Shown here: in pieces, positions 33,426 through 45,453 of the stretch
How positions within the stretch are numbered: position 1 is the stretch's first letter
How the letters are laid out: the number at the start of each line of letters is the position of its first letter
Origin: Hemerocallis citrina
Lineage: Eukaryota > Streptophyta > Magnoliopsida > Asparagales > Asphodelaceae
Direction: 5' to 3'
Assembly (NCBI GenBank): GCA_017893485.1
Contig: CM030366.1
Coordinates: forward strand, 49,121,896 to 49,185,895
Length of the DNA: 64,000 bases
Notes under the pieces: model-generated
The model's database searches: none
What the model was told of the DNA's origin: nothing
The model's input: the letters and a program-made list of their open reading frames with translations, nothing else
Program-made: the position numbers and the translations under genes

Positions 33426-33656
33426 TTTTTTTGAAGGAAATGGTGGAATCTGGCCACCCTGTTTCATTAATCAGCAATTAATAAACATAACTCAGGCTAC
33501 TGAGCTTACAACAAGGTCCTAAAAAGAAACAGCAAAACCATTCTCCCCTCGAAACATGGTGGGCAGGAACAAAATACAAAAGGAAAAAACACAAAAAACA
33601 ATACTACCCCCCAACAAGCCCTGGGGTGGTGGGACACACAACTGGTGGCAGCCGAC

Positions 33657-36600
33657 TCAGTCAATAGTCGGTCCAATCTCTATCTCGTCGTCGTCAAAGT
33701 CCTGCACTTGGAAAACTGTAGCAATTCTGCCCCTGGGACCTGCTGCTGCGACATTGGCCCAAAATGAGATTAGATGCATAATATGAGTTAAATTGCCAGA
33801 AATGGAATTGCAGGTATTGCGGAAATAAAGGTTGTTTCTATCTAGCCAAAGCACCCAGGTCATGGCGGCGATCGCAAGGAACTACGCCTCTCTCATCGCT
33901 CTACGTTCCGTCGCAAATAGCGGCCCCACCCAAAGATCTTCATAAGAATAAGGGAATTGGTTTGCCCCTAATGCTTTGAGAACCTCGGTCACCACCACCT
34001 TGCTCCTATGGCAGTGAAGGAACAGGTGATCCCTCGTTTCCACGTTGAGGTGGCAGAACCCACACTGTACATCCAAATTTGGTTGTCGTTTACTCAAGTT
34101 TTCCCTGGTTAGGATAGCATCATTCAGTACCAACCAAATGAAGACTTTAATCTTCAGCGGCGCCTTTGTTTTCCACACGACGTTAGACCAATTTGGTGTG
34201 CATCCCCGAAAGTGTACCCGGTTGTACAACGAACGGACTGAGAACTTACCATCCTGCTCCAGGTCCCAGGTCATCTTGTCGGGACCCTGAGAGCAACTGG
34301 CACCGGAGCTAGTGATGTAAGCTTTAAGTTCCGTCAGCCTGCACAGGGAAGCTGCGTCGAGCGGCTGTTTGAAGGCTGGGTTCCAAGCACCTCTTTTCCA
34401 GGCTGTTGCCACCGTACAGTGTGGACGGGAGGCTTGAGCGTATAAATTCGGGAACATGGAGCTGAGTGAGTGATCTGCGCACCACTGGTCCCACCAGAAC
34501 CTGGTCAGCCTACCATTACCAATGACTGACTTGACGCAGCTATTGAAAGGGCCATGCGCCTTAGCGATCCCTTTCCAGAAGTGAGAGACCCTAGGGCCTA
34601 CCCTGAACCCAAGGTTTCTCGTACCGTTCCCGTGCAAGTACCCCTGGACGAACTGTTGCCATCCTTCTCCATTGGGGTGAAAAACCTTCCACCACCATTT
34701 ACCCAGAAGGGCCAAATTCATGTCCCGGAGATTGATAATGCCGAGGCCTCCGTGGATCTTTTTCATACACGCTTTCTCCCATTTGATAAGATGATATCCT
34801 CCTCGATCTGGGTCTGCCCCTTTCCATAGGAACCGTTTCCTAGTACGGTCAATTCTTTGAATCACCCACCGAGGCATCTCGAAGAAGGATAGGTAATAGG
34901 TAGGTAGGTTAGTCAGAACTGCATTGATTAGGGTGACTCTCCCTCCCAGGGAGAGGGCTTTCCCTTTCCAACCAGCGAGACGTTTATCCACCTTGTCGAT
35001 GATGGATAGCCAGTCCGCCTTTTTGAGTTTTCCTGGTCTTAGGGGTAATCCCAGGTACTGAATTGGGAACCTCTTGACGGAGCAATTTAGAATGGAGGCG
35101 TGCTCCCTTGTTTCTTCCGGATTCAGTGCAATCGGTGTAATAGCGCTCTTGTGATAGTTAACTTTGAGTCCGGACCACGCCTCAAAGCAGTATAGTATGC
35201 CCTTGAATACAATAGTTTCCCCAAGGTTTCCATTGCCAAAAAATAGGGTGTCGTCTGCATACTGGAGGATGGAGCATCCTTGGCGCTGTGCGCCTTTAGC
35301 CACAGGTACAGTCCATCCTGCTCTACAACATCTGACCATCATTTCCCTGAGGACGTCTGCCACAATGGTGAAGAGAAGGGGGGACAGGGGATCACCCTGT
35401 CTCAGACCGCGCCTACAGGGGAATGAGTGGCCCGCCGAACCATTGATCAAGATGGCTGTTTTGCTAGTAGTGAGGCATGAATGTATCCATCTGATCCATT
35501 TCTCCCCAAATCCCCTCCCCTTAAGTGCTTCCAACAGACAGTCCCATTCTACTGAATCGTAGGCTTTCTCAAAATCTAGCTTGAGGAGGTAGCTCTTCTT
35601 GTTACCGGCGTGGCAATGGTGGATGGTTTCCTCGGCTGTGGCTATACTGTCCTGAATGCACCGTCCCTTAATGAAGCATGTCTGGTCCTGGCTGATAAGG
35701 CCATCCATCACCTTACCCAATCTATTAGCATGGGTCTTTGTGATGATCTTCATCGAACAGTTAAGCAGGCTTATGGGCCGGAAGTCACCTATGCGTCGCG
35801 ACTCTTCTTGTTTAGGGATGAGCACCACCTCCGCGTAGTTGATTCTCCCCAATTTGAGTTTGTGCTCATAGAAGTCGCCGAACAAATTAAGCAGGTCATC
35901 TTTAATTTCCTCCCAGAAAATCTGGTAGAACATGATCGGGAACCCATCTGGGCCCAGAGCTTTGTCACTACCCAAAAGTTGGACCGCCTTCCAGACCTCC
36001 TGCTCCGTGAAGGGTACTTCGATGGATTGCAATTCAACTCCTGACTCCCCTGCTTGGTTATGCCAGAAGTCTTGGCTAAGGGTGGATCTGAATTCTGCCT
36101 TGCGCCCAAAGAGCTTCCTGTAGTGGGCTTGGGCGGCCTGCCTAATAGCCTCCTCGCCTTGAATCAAACCGTTGTCTGAGTCAACAGAGTGGATAATGTT
36201 GGCTCTACGCCTAGCACTGGCGACTCGGTGGAAAAAGGCTGTATTTGCGTCCCCCTCCTTGAGCCAAGTGACTCTCGATCGTTGCTGCCATCTGATTTCC
36301 TCCAACCTATAGAGCTGGTCAATGTCCTCTCGCAACTGGAGCAATTTCATCCGTTCTTCCTGTGCGAGATCCCTAGTTTCTTCTATTTTCTCGAGATCCT
36401 CGATACCTTCAAGAATGGTCTCTTTTGATCTCCAAATTAATGCGAATCTGGTTTGGTTCCACTTCCGCAGCTTGGCCCTAAGCCTGCATATTTTCTCGCA
36501 CCAGATTGCAGTTGCCTCCGTTCCCTTGGTAGGGCGGGACCAGCACTCATAAACCATGTGATGGAACCCCTGAATCTCCAACCAGGCCTTCTCAAATCGG

Positions 36601-37322
36601 AATTTTGTCGGCTTTCTGCTTTGCACTTCCCCTGTAGATAGGAAGATTGGGACGTGGTCTGAGGTTGGCTTAGGTAGGGACTTGGCAGAAGCCAATGGGA
36701 ATTTTGCTTCCCATTCCGAGGACACCATGACCCTGTCTAACTTGGCCAGGATGGGCTGAGCCTGCATATTCGACCAGGTGAAAAGTCTATCCGATATGGG
36801 GATATCCACAAGATCCAGATCCGTGATGACTTCGTTAAAAGCCTCTCTATCTAGGGAGCAAGCGCCTCTACCCCTGTGCTCTGACGCGAATCTAGTAATG
36901 TTGAAGTCGCCCCCTACTACCCACGGGTGAACCCATTGTGCCTTGATCGATCGCAGTTCCGCCCAGAACTCCGTTCTAGCTGTGGAAGTGTGGGGCCCAT
37001 ACACGACCGTGACCGCTTGTAGCCAAAGGTCGGATTTTCTTTGCAGAAGAACTGATAGGGAGAATTGCCCGTGCAATTCGCCCACACAACTGAAGATATT
37101 GGGATTAAAACCTAGCGCGATGCCTCCAGATGCTCCAATTGCCGGAAGCAATCTCCATTCTGAGATTCTACATCCCCCCACCTTCTTGAGTCTAGATAAG
37201 TGAGACAGCTTTGTCTCCTGGAGACCCACTACATTCGCCTTGGATTTAACCACGAGTTCTCTAACCATACCCCGTTTACCCCGGCCTCCCAGGCCTCTAA
37301 CGTTCCAGAAGAGGGCATCCAT
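33657..37322 (-). pseudogene. LINE ORF2: endonuclease and reverse transcriptase, one nonsense codon
   Basis: ATG at 37322. The first 1146 residues are open; a TAG at codon 1147 (33882-33884) is followed in the same frame by about 74 more codons to 33657. Endonuclease/phosphatase-fold signatures in order: LFWNVRGLGG (N), VVGLQETKLS (E), VVYGPH (Y), VVGGDFNITR (D/N), KLDRVMVS (D), SDHVPIFL (SDH). RT signatures: LKLDFEKAYDSVEW, GLRQGDPLSPLLF and the active site LQYADDTLFF. Near the C-terminus, the reverse-transcriptase zinc-binding region holds WKTKAPLKIKVFIWLVL and CGFCHLNVETRDHLFLHC. The protein nicks target DNA and copies LINE RNA into it. All catalytic residues are present; only the last 75 or so residues are lost behind the stop codon. 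Confidence 0.93.
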
Positions 37323-37353
37323 AAATTACACTGTGGGGGGGGGGGGGGGGGGG

Positions 37354-38380
37354 TAACGTTACTCGAACCTAAGTTCGAGTTTAGGATAAGATTAATCCTA
37401 TCTGATTCCCATCCTCTAATAAGATTGAGAAGACAAGTATTTCTATCCAAATCGTTCACCAAAAGACCGCATGTTTTGGCTAGATGGAAAATTTCACAAT
37501 CTGTCATAAAATTGAAAATTGAAGCTAGGAAAGGACTTGTACCTCCGCCGTTAGTTTTCGCCACCTTAGCGGCTGCCGCTATCTCCAAGTAATCGTCTAA
37601 GGACTCCTCCATCGCCCTCTTGTGACTCCTGTAAGCAGCACCATACTGAGACGGAGGTGTGGCCAGCTCTTGGTTTGAAGGGAACGTACAGGGGACCAGC
37701 TCTGGAGACTCACAAGGGAGCTCCATAGTCTCCTCCTCTGAGTCCAAAAAATCTTCCTCGCAGACGTCGTCAAGGTTAAGCCGATCCTCCTCTGAATGCG
37801 GAGAAACTTGGACACACTCATTTGCGCCCAAAGTAACGCCTGGGGAATGATCAAATACCCGGGACCCCTCAACGGGCCCCTCAATGGGCCCAAGACAGGA
37901 CCCCTCTATGGGCCCAACTTTTGGCCTAATAACACTCCTAAAAACACCCCCTGAAAACTCTCCACTACTGTCCACGAAGCTGGACCCGTTTACCCCTTCC
38001 ATTCCTTCGCGAGACATCCTACCATCCCCCTTAAAACTACCGCCCACCTCTTCGTAAACCACGCCGCCCCCCTCGTGCTTATCGCCTGCCGAGCGCTCAG
38101 AAGTGCCACCTGTCACTTGGGGAATGGCTCTCCCATCGGCGCTGCCAGAGTGCGTGCCTTTCGATGCGCTGACTGGCTTCAAGGTCTTCACTTCGCTCCA
38201 AACCCCCATCCCCTTAACACCTAACACGCCAGACTTACCAACTCCTTTGCCTCTTTGAGCTCTCTCAGCCTCGAGGACGGAGGCTTGTGGTTCAGAAGCT
38301 CTCCTTCTTTGGGGGAAGGCTCTGGTACCCACTACGTCCTCTGGCGTCGAGAAGCCCCCACCTGCACTAGCTCCAACCAA
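37354..38380 (-). pseudogene. LINE ORF1 C-terminal part, shifted frame
   Basis: Open frame without ATG, overlapping the end of the central ORF1 frame by 14 bp. It is Ser/Gly/Glu-rich with acidic stretches (CEEDFLDSEEETMEL) and no recognised domain. It runs into a C19 tract (complement of 37335-37353). In the third frame that tract is followed by ACA GTG TAA TTT ATG, so the ancestral ORF1 probably ended at the TAA (37326-37328), three bases before the ORF2 ATG. That this stretch belongs to ORF1 is inferred. Confidence 0.6.
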
Positions 38381-40163
38381 CCCTTCCTCTAACCCCCCCT
38401 TTTGACCTCTGGTGGCTTAGTACCAGCTTTCCCAATTTGTCTTTTGCAGTACTTTCCATTTTCCCTATCATGGCCCAGTGGTCCTCCCTCCTACCCCCTT
38501 CACCAACTCCTAGACGTAGGCTACCACTTTTGGGGCTCTGCTGTACCTCCTTCCTTTGGGGCTCAACTGCCGAACAACCCAAATCAGGTCGTTGGTTTGA
38601 ATTTGAAATCCTAGCTCCCTGATCGTTGGATCTGATGGACTTGGCTCTTTCCCGCCCATCCATGCTCGGCGTAACCCTCGGCGGCGCTGATCCCTCCATC
38701 ACCGTGCTGCACTGTCGCTGCTCCCGCTCTCTTGCCTCCCTGATGAGCTCTCTATGAGCTCGTTCAATCTCATGCATCCCATCAATGGTGGAATCCCTAG
38801 ACGGGGAGACCACCTGTGAGTACGAACGGCCATCTCTAATGGCAGCAGGTGGCGTTGGGGAGATGATGTTCGCCGTCTTTGTGCCTGACTCAACTTTCCT
38901 GTCGAGCATGAAGCGGATCAGATAGGAGGTTTCAAAAGAGTAGACTTTGGCGAATCTTGGCATCCGAGCGATGTCGACGCTGCGAATCATCACCCTTGCT
39001 GAGACGATTTCCGATCGTCGCACCGTTTTTTCGTCTACTTCTTCAACAGTTCCGAAGTCAGCCACGATCTCTTGAATAGCCTCACGCTTCCAAAAATGAA
39101 GCGGAATATTGTGAATCCAAATCCAATAGAGCTCTCCTTGTGGTGGCTCCGCACCGAAGGTCGGTGTCCACGGGAAAAATTCAACTGAGAAGTGGCCGCA
39201 GTCCACCGTCCCTAGCCTCGTCACCTCCACAACCTTCTCTGTCGAAGGGAAAGAAACCAAAAATTGTAAGTGGCAGATCTTCTTGACCACCCAATCCTTG
39301 TGCGCCTTCATCGGCCACTTGGCCTCCAATGCCTGCAATAGATGGGTCTCGGAGGGCCTCCCCGACCGCACCCTTGCAACCGCGCACCACTGCCTTAACC
39401 ACTTTTCTTCATTCCTTATAATGTCCAGACTGTTTGTAATTCTGATAGTCGTGGGGCTGTCCGGCGAACTCCCTCTGTGAACCTGTCGCTCCTCGTCTGG
39501 GGCCGACTCTACAAAGTTGGAGCACACGTACGATAGATGGCCCCATTTCAAGCATTTGAGGCACCTTACCTCTTTTGTGCAATCTTTGCGGCAGTGCCCA
39601 AGGTCTCCACAGTTGAAGCATGGCACTGGTTTTCTTTTGCCTTTCCTCTGCTTTTGTTTTTGTTGGTGATTTGGAAGTGTCGGAGAAGAAGCTGGTCTTG
39701 TTGCACCCTTGCCTTTCCGAGCGACTACTTGCCAGTTCCCCTCCGACAATTCCCCGTCCCCTCGCGTCCCCTCTGGTCCCTCTCTTTGGGCCCAGTTGGT
39801 GTTGGATACGTCAGGACCGGTAGGAGTGGTTTGAGGGCGTTGCTGCAGTGGAGGTTCTGGACTCTGGCCTTTGTGATTGGTGTGGGCGTTTGTGGACGCA
39901 TCAGTGAGTCTGGCGTGGGTAAGGTTGAGTTGGTTGGCCATTGAACTATGGTCCACGGGATGCGATTGGTGTCGCTGCTCTCTGAGCAGGGTTGATAGAG
40001 GAGCTACCTTGTCACCTTGGGGAAGAGAGTGGTGTCGCTGCTCACTGTAGTGACTCGGACGGGTAGCTTCTTGGTGACCTTTGTCCCCATCTCTCTGTCT
40101 GTAACTCTTACTGTACTGGGGAACACTCTTGTAACTGTGCTGTCGCTCATCCTGATGGTGCAT
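38367..40163 (-). pseudogene. LINE ORF1 central part: zinc knuckles and DUF4283-like domain
   Basis: 598 codons from an in-frame ATG at 40163. Residues 1-150 are Gln/His-rich and disordered. Two CCHC-like knuckles follow (CFNCGDLGHCRKDC and CLKCLKWGHLSYVC). Downstream is a globular region beginning EKWLRQWCAVARV and including LYWIWIHNIPLHFWKR, like the RNA-binding DUF4283 region of plant L1 ORF1 proteins. Here the knuckles come before that region, not after it. The likely role is to coat LINE RNA. It probably joins to the N-terminal and C-terminal parts in other frames; breaks coincide with a C11 tract (40183-40193 complement) and a G7 tract (38393-38399 complement). Confidence 0.75.
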
Positions 40164-40693
40164 TCGGGGGAAGTGCCGGTCCGGGGGGGGGGGTGATCAT
40201 TACGCCTGTAAAGGCTAGTAGAGGGACCCCCTCTATGGGCCCCTTCTCTCGAGGAGGACCCCTGCCAGCGATGATGACCATCGCCACTCCAACCTTGCCG
40301 ATGAGTGCCACTGCGGTGAGACCTCGGCGGAGTGCGCGAGCGTCTGAGCCTCGGCTTTTCGTCCTCCCTACGGGGTTGGATCGGGGTTGCAGCATGGGCG
40401 TTAGCGGAGCAATTGGCGTTGGTCCTCGGTGCAGGAGCTGAGATGGGTGGGAGCGGAGGAGTATCTGCAGTGATGGTAGTAGGTGGAGGTGAGGGGGGAG
40501 GTGGAGGTGGTGGTGGTGGGGGAGGTGGTGGGTGTCGGACCCCCTCGTTGGGCCCGCACCCACTAAGTTCGAGCTCCGATAACCCGGGGGGATGAAGCAT
40601 TTGGTCCGAAGAAAGTAGTTGATGTTGGGTCTGTAGATGCTGGGATGAAGAAGAGCTAACCCACTCCCTGTAGGTAGCTCTAGTAACCCACAT
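40164..40693 (-). pseudogene. LINE ORF1 N-terminal part, proline-rich
   Basis: ATG at 40693, about 100 bp from the LINE 5' end, starts MWVTRATYREWVSSSSS and continues into a poly-proline tract (about 40490-40530) and an Arg/Ser-rich stretch. The frame stays open to 40004 but diverges from the zinc-knuckle frame at the C11 tract (40183-40193), where a one-base change would join them. It is most likely the true ORF1 start. Confidence 0.6.
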
Positions 40694-40809
40694 ACTGTTT
40701 TTTGGTTTTGTCGTTCAATTCAATGTTACACTCAACAATGCTCGAACAACTGCCTGCTTGTTGATCGAGGATGTTCAACGTCATCTGCAATCCACTTAAT
40801 AAGAATGTT

Positions 40810-41406
40810 AGTAACTAATAATACGCAGAAAGGAAGTATGATACTGATAAGCGATAACTGACAAAATTAAACTAAATTAAAAAGAAAAAGTGAAATAGCA
40901 CCTGGCATAATTAGTAGCGATTTTAAACCATCGAGATGAAGAAAATTAAACAAATTAAATGACCTCCAGTCAACAAAGAGAAAGCTATTTTTTGGCCGTA
41001 ATGAAACAGAATATAGCATGATATAGCACAGAAGTGAAAGAAACCAATGGCAGCAACATAAATAGCCAATCGGCCCAATCCTCAGTCTAAGATAATGTGA
41101 ATGTCCACTCTTCAGTAATGAGTTAATAAAACCAAACGTAACTGAGAAATTCACCAACTGAAAAGAAAAAAATGCTAGAAATGCTCCACGCAAAGTTTAT
41201 AATGCAGAATAAAACTGATTTGTATTTAGTTTAGATCTAATAGATCTTTTATTTATTTTGCAAATTCTTCTTTATCCAAAGGTGAGACAATGTTACTATT
41301 GACTCGAATTTTGGAGTCTTATGTTGCTACGTTAATTTTATCTTACAATATCGTGGACTTTTATCAAACCATTTTAATGAGTTGTCCGAGTATTATGGAC
41401 TAATAT
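40810..41406. other. Host spacer right of the LINE
   Basis: AT-rich, no convincing gene. The first 400 bp continue the sequence interrupted by the LINE. The part after about 41210 may already belong to the pararetroviral remnant, but no protein similarity is clear. Confidence 0.4.
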
Positions 41407-41983
41407 TTAAAATTCATTAGAAGTTGAGATATTATATATACATATTTTTGATAATGTACAAGTCTTGTCAATATTTTTATCTTCCATACTTATACATAAA
41501 TTAGGATGAATATTTACTCCAAATAATCTATTTGCTAAATTAGATTTAACAACACCAATAATGCTATTTAAATGATTATTGATGATTATTTCATACAAAC
41601 GATCATTATAGGAGTGTCGATTCCAGGTCAGAATAGACAAGTTATTTTTAATTGTATTAATCTTATGTCTAGGTATTTAATTCTTGGGTATTTTCTTTGT
41701 AATTTTTCAATCTTATTTTGATCAAGAAGTTTCACGGTAGAAAAGTCTTCATCTCCTTTTAACTCTATATTTCCTTGCATATGTTCAAAAATGTATGTAT
41801 GCAGGTTAAGGAATCTAGATTTAAAAGATGGTGATTTATATATTTCTGTTTTATCTGAATGAGGTATTGCCTCTTTTAATTTTTCAAGATCTTGATCAAT
41901 GATTACAAAATGATCACCCATACTATCTTGAATACTTGTATTTGCAACTTCTTTAGATGAAAAAGTATTTTCAAATGACAAAG

Positions 41984-42034
<51 letters not shown>

Positions 42035-42205
42035 TGTATTCAAAATATGTTTCATGCACTTTTCCTTTAGGAGTTGAAATTCCCCGTGAAGCGTATATAT
42101 ATTTTTTTCATATTTTTGTTCCTTCAGAATAGGAAGATATTCGAATTTTTGTATTACTTGTAATCCTACGTGATCTCCTTGCTCTATTTCAATCTCTATC
42201 ATCAA
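41407..42205 (-). pseudogene. Endogenous pararetrovirus remnant: movement-protein-like
   Basis: Three minus-strand reading-frame pieces (42205 to about 42040, about 41990 to 41628, 41640 to 41407) together resemble the movement-protein region of plant pararetroviruses (Caulimoviridae). Supporting features seen here are the segment KLQRKYPRIKYLDIRLIQLK and, in the next piece, RHSYNDRLYEIIINN followed by PNLCISMEDKNID. The first two pieces are separated by a (TA)n microsatellite (about 41990-42032) that shifts the frame, and the second and third by another frame change near 41640. It is a decayed, non-functional genomic copy. The genus cannot be decided; assignment rests on family-level resemblance only. 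Confidence 0.55.
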
Positions 42206-42240
42206 GACTAGTGCTTTTTAGTAATACTGAAGTATTTGTC

Positions 42241-42450
42241 TTAGACATGGGTTCTATGATCCCATGTGTTATAAATAATTTCCATGGTATGTCTTGGTAT
42301 ATTATGAATAATACCATAATATCCCAATGGTATCTGGATGATTAGATCCGAAAACATTTCTGTTGTTCGATATATTTTAAGACATAAATTTCTTCCGGAA
42401 TATATCATATAGCCAGAAGAATTTAATCTTTCCTTTTCAGGATTCCACAA
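42241..42450 (-). pseudogene. dUTPase-like fragment next to movement-protein remnant
   Basis: 70-codon open stretch with no ATG start, just upstream of the movement-protein-like frames on the same strand. It contains SSGYMIYSG and IPLGYYGIIHNIP. These resemble the first (GYD-type) and second (P-x-G-x-YG-type) motifs of the dUTPase fold, but the usual Asp of motif 1 is Met and the downstream motifs are not seen. Some pararetroviral and retroviral genomes carry a dUTPase. The call is tentative. Confidence 0.3.
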
Positions 42451-42983
42451 GTTTCAACAAATGTTGTTTTGAAACTGTTGTTGGATATGTTGAAATCACC
42501 TATGTTGTGTTGGATATATGGGTATTTTCTCAATACATATAGAATATTATTGTGTATAATACTCTATGGGGCAACACATGAGTTGCACGTGTCATCTGTA
42601 GGTTATTGGACTGGGTTGAGTGGGTCTAGAACCCAGTACCCAAAACCCAGTGTAATCCCATAAATGCTGGTCTAGAGGTAGTGCCTAAGATTATTCCAAT
42701 TAAGATAATTATGGTATAATATCTTAAACAGTAGGGATATTAAACCTTAACCTTAATTTCTCTTTGTTCTTATTCTCATTATTATTCAACAATCTTGAGT
42801 GATATAGTCTAGCCAAGAATTGTATTTGTTGCAACTCCAAAAGGAAAATATATTGCGTATCAGTCCTTGGAATTCGCGTATCGGTCTCTGGGTCATTCTA
42901 GTTCTTTGCTGGACATGATCTTTATAAATAAACCCCTCCTCCAACTATTGCATGCACGACACGAAGTTGAGCTGTCAATAGGT
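42451..42983. other. Unassigned stretch
   Basis: About 530 bp with no recognisable gene. It contains short direct and inverted words (GGGTCTAGAACCC near 42624, CCCAGTACCCAAAACCCAGT). It could be pararetroviral, host or copia-internal sequence. Confidence 0.3.
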
Positions 42984-43010
42984 GAAAGGTAGGGGAGTAG
43001 TGGGTGGGCC

Positions 43011-44455
43011 TGTTGGTGTATGTCCTAGAGGCCAACCTTATATTGACTTTGCTAGTTTACATTGTATCATGACATTATTTTATATATGAGATATTTTATT
43101 TATTGTGTTGTTTATTGTGATTAAATGAAAATAATAAAATCCTTAGAATAGTAGGTTATCATGGGACATCAAGTGTATGACTTGATTGTGAGATCCTATT
43201 GGTTGTAATCAGAACACTATTCTTAAATATCCCTAGTCAAGTATTGTTGTGAATTAGGACACCAGTAATACATGGAGACTAATATGTGTAGACTGATGAC
43301 AAGTATTATTGTGAATTAGGACAACGATAATACATAGAGACTAGTGTGTGCATAGACTGATGACCATTCTCACGGGTCATCGATATGAGATATCAAGTCT
43401 TCACCTAGTACATATTAGAGTAATAATGTACTAGACTGATCCACCATGAGAATGCTGCATGAATCGTTACGTGAGTGTCATTAACGGTTCTTACAATGAC
43501 CATGGTGTACGTGGTCATTTGACTTGAAGTCACTACGGTTCCCTACATAAGAAGTTATATGTTTTAATACCGTCAAACATCGTCTGTGATAAAGTAGTTA
43601 TAAAGTCAGCTATTGCACAGACTATGAATCATGCAGAGGAATGTGAGTGACTTAGACATAATTTGTCCCTCTTACATAACATGAGCAATATCTCCGGACC
43701 TCTTGATTGAGTGCGACTGCTAAATGCATGGCCGTTCTCAAATGAGTCAATATGAGATATTGCTCTCATTTGTTTTAATAAGTTTACTTGGACATCAAGA
43801 AATTAAAGATTGATTTATACAAGGTTGAAACGCTCCATGATATCAGGACGAAAGGACTAGACTACATGGTAACATTGGTCATGGATAGGTAATGTCAAAT
43901 CACTGGCATTCCCGTTACTTTAGTAGCAGTGATGTATTGCTAGAGACCGCTCACTTTTTGTAACACTAAAATATAATTTTAGTATTACTGTCAACGTAAT
44001 GGAAACCTATAGGGTCACACAATAGAATAGATCGGAATTGGGATTTAAATTCATAAGATGAATTTGATTAGGAATTCAAGTAAGACATGGGCTCCCAACT
44101 TGGTTGGGCAACTAATTAGATTAAATGGGCCAACAATAATTATAAGGCCCACATATGAATCTGATCTAGGTTAGATTGTGGGCCCGACAACTCTCTACTC
44201 TCTTAGGGTGGATTTCCTACTATATATGTATATGATATGTATTTATGGAAATTGACAAGGAAAAATTCTAGCCATCACAGAAAGTGAGTGAGAGAGAAAG
44301 AGAGAGAGAGCAACAGGAATATCCCTTCCTACAGCTAGCACAGTGGCATGAGGGAGAGCACAATTTCGTTCATTCGTGTGGATATTGTATAGGCACCGCA
44401 ACGTTGTAGTGCTCATGATTGGCAGATTGTGGAGACAGTCGTTCTATAGTTGAGG
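43011..44455 (+). mobile_element. Probable copia-type LTR, interrupted by LTR D
   Basis: Starts TGTTGGTGTATGTCCTAGAG directly after a purine-rich tract (GGTGAAAGGTAGGGGAG, then TAGTGGGTGGG, about 42981-43008), as expected for polypurine tract plus 3' LTR. The body has short repeated phrases (GAATTAGGACA, AATACAT(G/A)GAGACTA). The 3' end lies beyond 44455, where LTR D begins after TGAGG. No pol is present upstream, so the superfamily is judged only from the general look of the LTR. Confidence 0.5.
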
Positions 44456-45453
44456 TGTAACTCCTGTTTTTCGTTTTTCGTATTTTTTGTGTATTTTTTT
44501 GGTGTATTTTTCTCTTTCTTGAGTATTTGTACTCTCTTGTATTTTTCTTGGACTGTATATTGGATTTGTTTTCAATATATATTCATTTTTGTTTCATTTT
44601 GAGCTCATTGTGTTGATTTGTTCGTCTTTTGGTTTCATTCTCCATTGATTGTTTCTCTTTTCTCTTCATTGGATTCTTGTTCTCTTTATTTTGTCCTTAG
44701 GTGCTCGTGGTGTTTTGGTTGGTTAGCCTATTCCCAATCCTATTGCTTTTGATCCCTAATTGATTACCAAAGCCAAATTGACCTACAATCCTATTTTGAG
44801 TCCTATACAATTTATCCTAATCAAATCCTAATTAAACTAATCCTATTTCTTCTCCTATTGGACACAATTAAATCCAAATACCCAATTACCCATATCCTAC
44901 TACAAACCCTAAACCATACCCTATATAAACTAACCCATTCTCCCTAAACCCTAACCCTAATCTCCCGGCTCTCTCTTTCTCTCTCGCTCTCTCTCTCTCT
45001 CTCTGTCCTGTGCGCACCAACACCCCAAAACCCCCAGCCGACGCCCCACCTCCCCTGGTCGACCAACACCTTCGGCTTGCACCTCACCCACACCCGACCC
45101 TCAACTCCCCGACCATCACCATAGCCCGACACCCATCTCCTTCATCCCCATATCTCTCTCTCCGTCTCTTCTGTCGCCGGTGCGCCGATCAGCAGCAGTA
45201 GCCGGAGTAGCAGCCAGCCGCAAGGGCCAGCCGCCACTCCCGACGTCGATGCTCTCTTGCTCTCTCTTGCCTTTGTGGGTATTGCACGTGCTTGAGTTTG
45301 CACGTGAGGATCGTTGTTTGGTTCGTGATTCTTGTTTGTGGGTTCTGTTCGTTGCGGGGATCCGCTCCCATTATTCTTGGTATTCTTCGTTTTCGTCTTC
45401 GGTTAAGGGAAGTAACTTGTACTCAAATTCTTTTGTATGATACAAGTCAAAAA
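44456..45453 (+). mobile_element. LTR D, 3'-truncated (LARD-like family)
   Basis: Begins TGTAACTCCTG, like the start of LTR A. It contains TATATAAA (44922-44929), telo-box-like CCCTAAACCCTAACCC (about 44943-44958), a CT/GC-rich leader (about 44966-45250), and TTATTCTTGGTATTC then GGTTAAGGGAAGTAACTTG (about 45400), which matches the GC-donor position of A, B and C (GGAAGT here). It is cut at 45453 by the LTR of element E; its remaining 3' half is not in the window. Confidence 0.75.

Larger units (their letters stand above)
33426..40792 (-). mobile_element. Full-length L1-type LINE, minus strand
   Basis: 7.37 kb. The 3' end (minus strand) is an A run (complement of the T run at 33424-33432). 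The target duplication CACTTAATAAGAATG(TT) is present on both sides (33409-33425 and 40793-40809), 15-17 bp depending on how the T run is assigned. It has a 5' untranslated region of about 100 bp, a long ORF1 with zinc knuckles, and ORF2 with endonuclease, RT and a C-terminal Cys/His domain. The 5' end is not truncated, which is uncommon for LINE copies. Frame breaks lie at homopolymers, plus one nonsense codon, so this copy looks inactive as read. Confidence 0.95.

Noticed and set aside
35610..36044. 144-codon plus-strand ORF and similar ones across 34000-37200
   Set aside because: Antisense shadows of the LINE ORF2, which has full catalytic motifs on the minus strand.
44940..44962. Telomere repeat or interstitial telomere
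   Set aside because: Only two to three CCCTAAA-like units, in a fixed position after the TATA box of LTR D; better seen as a promoter telo-box.
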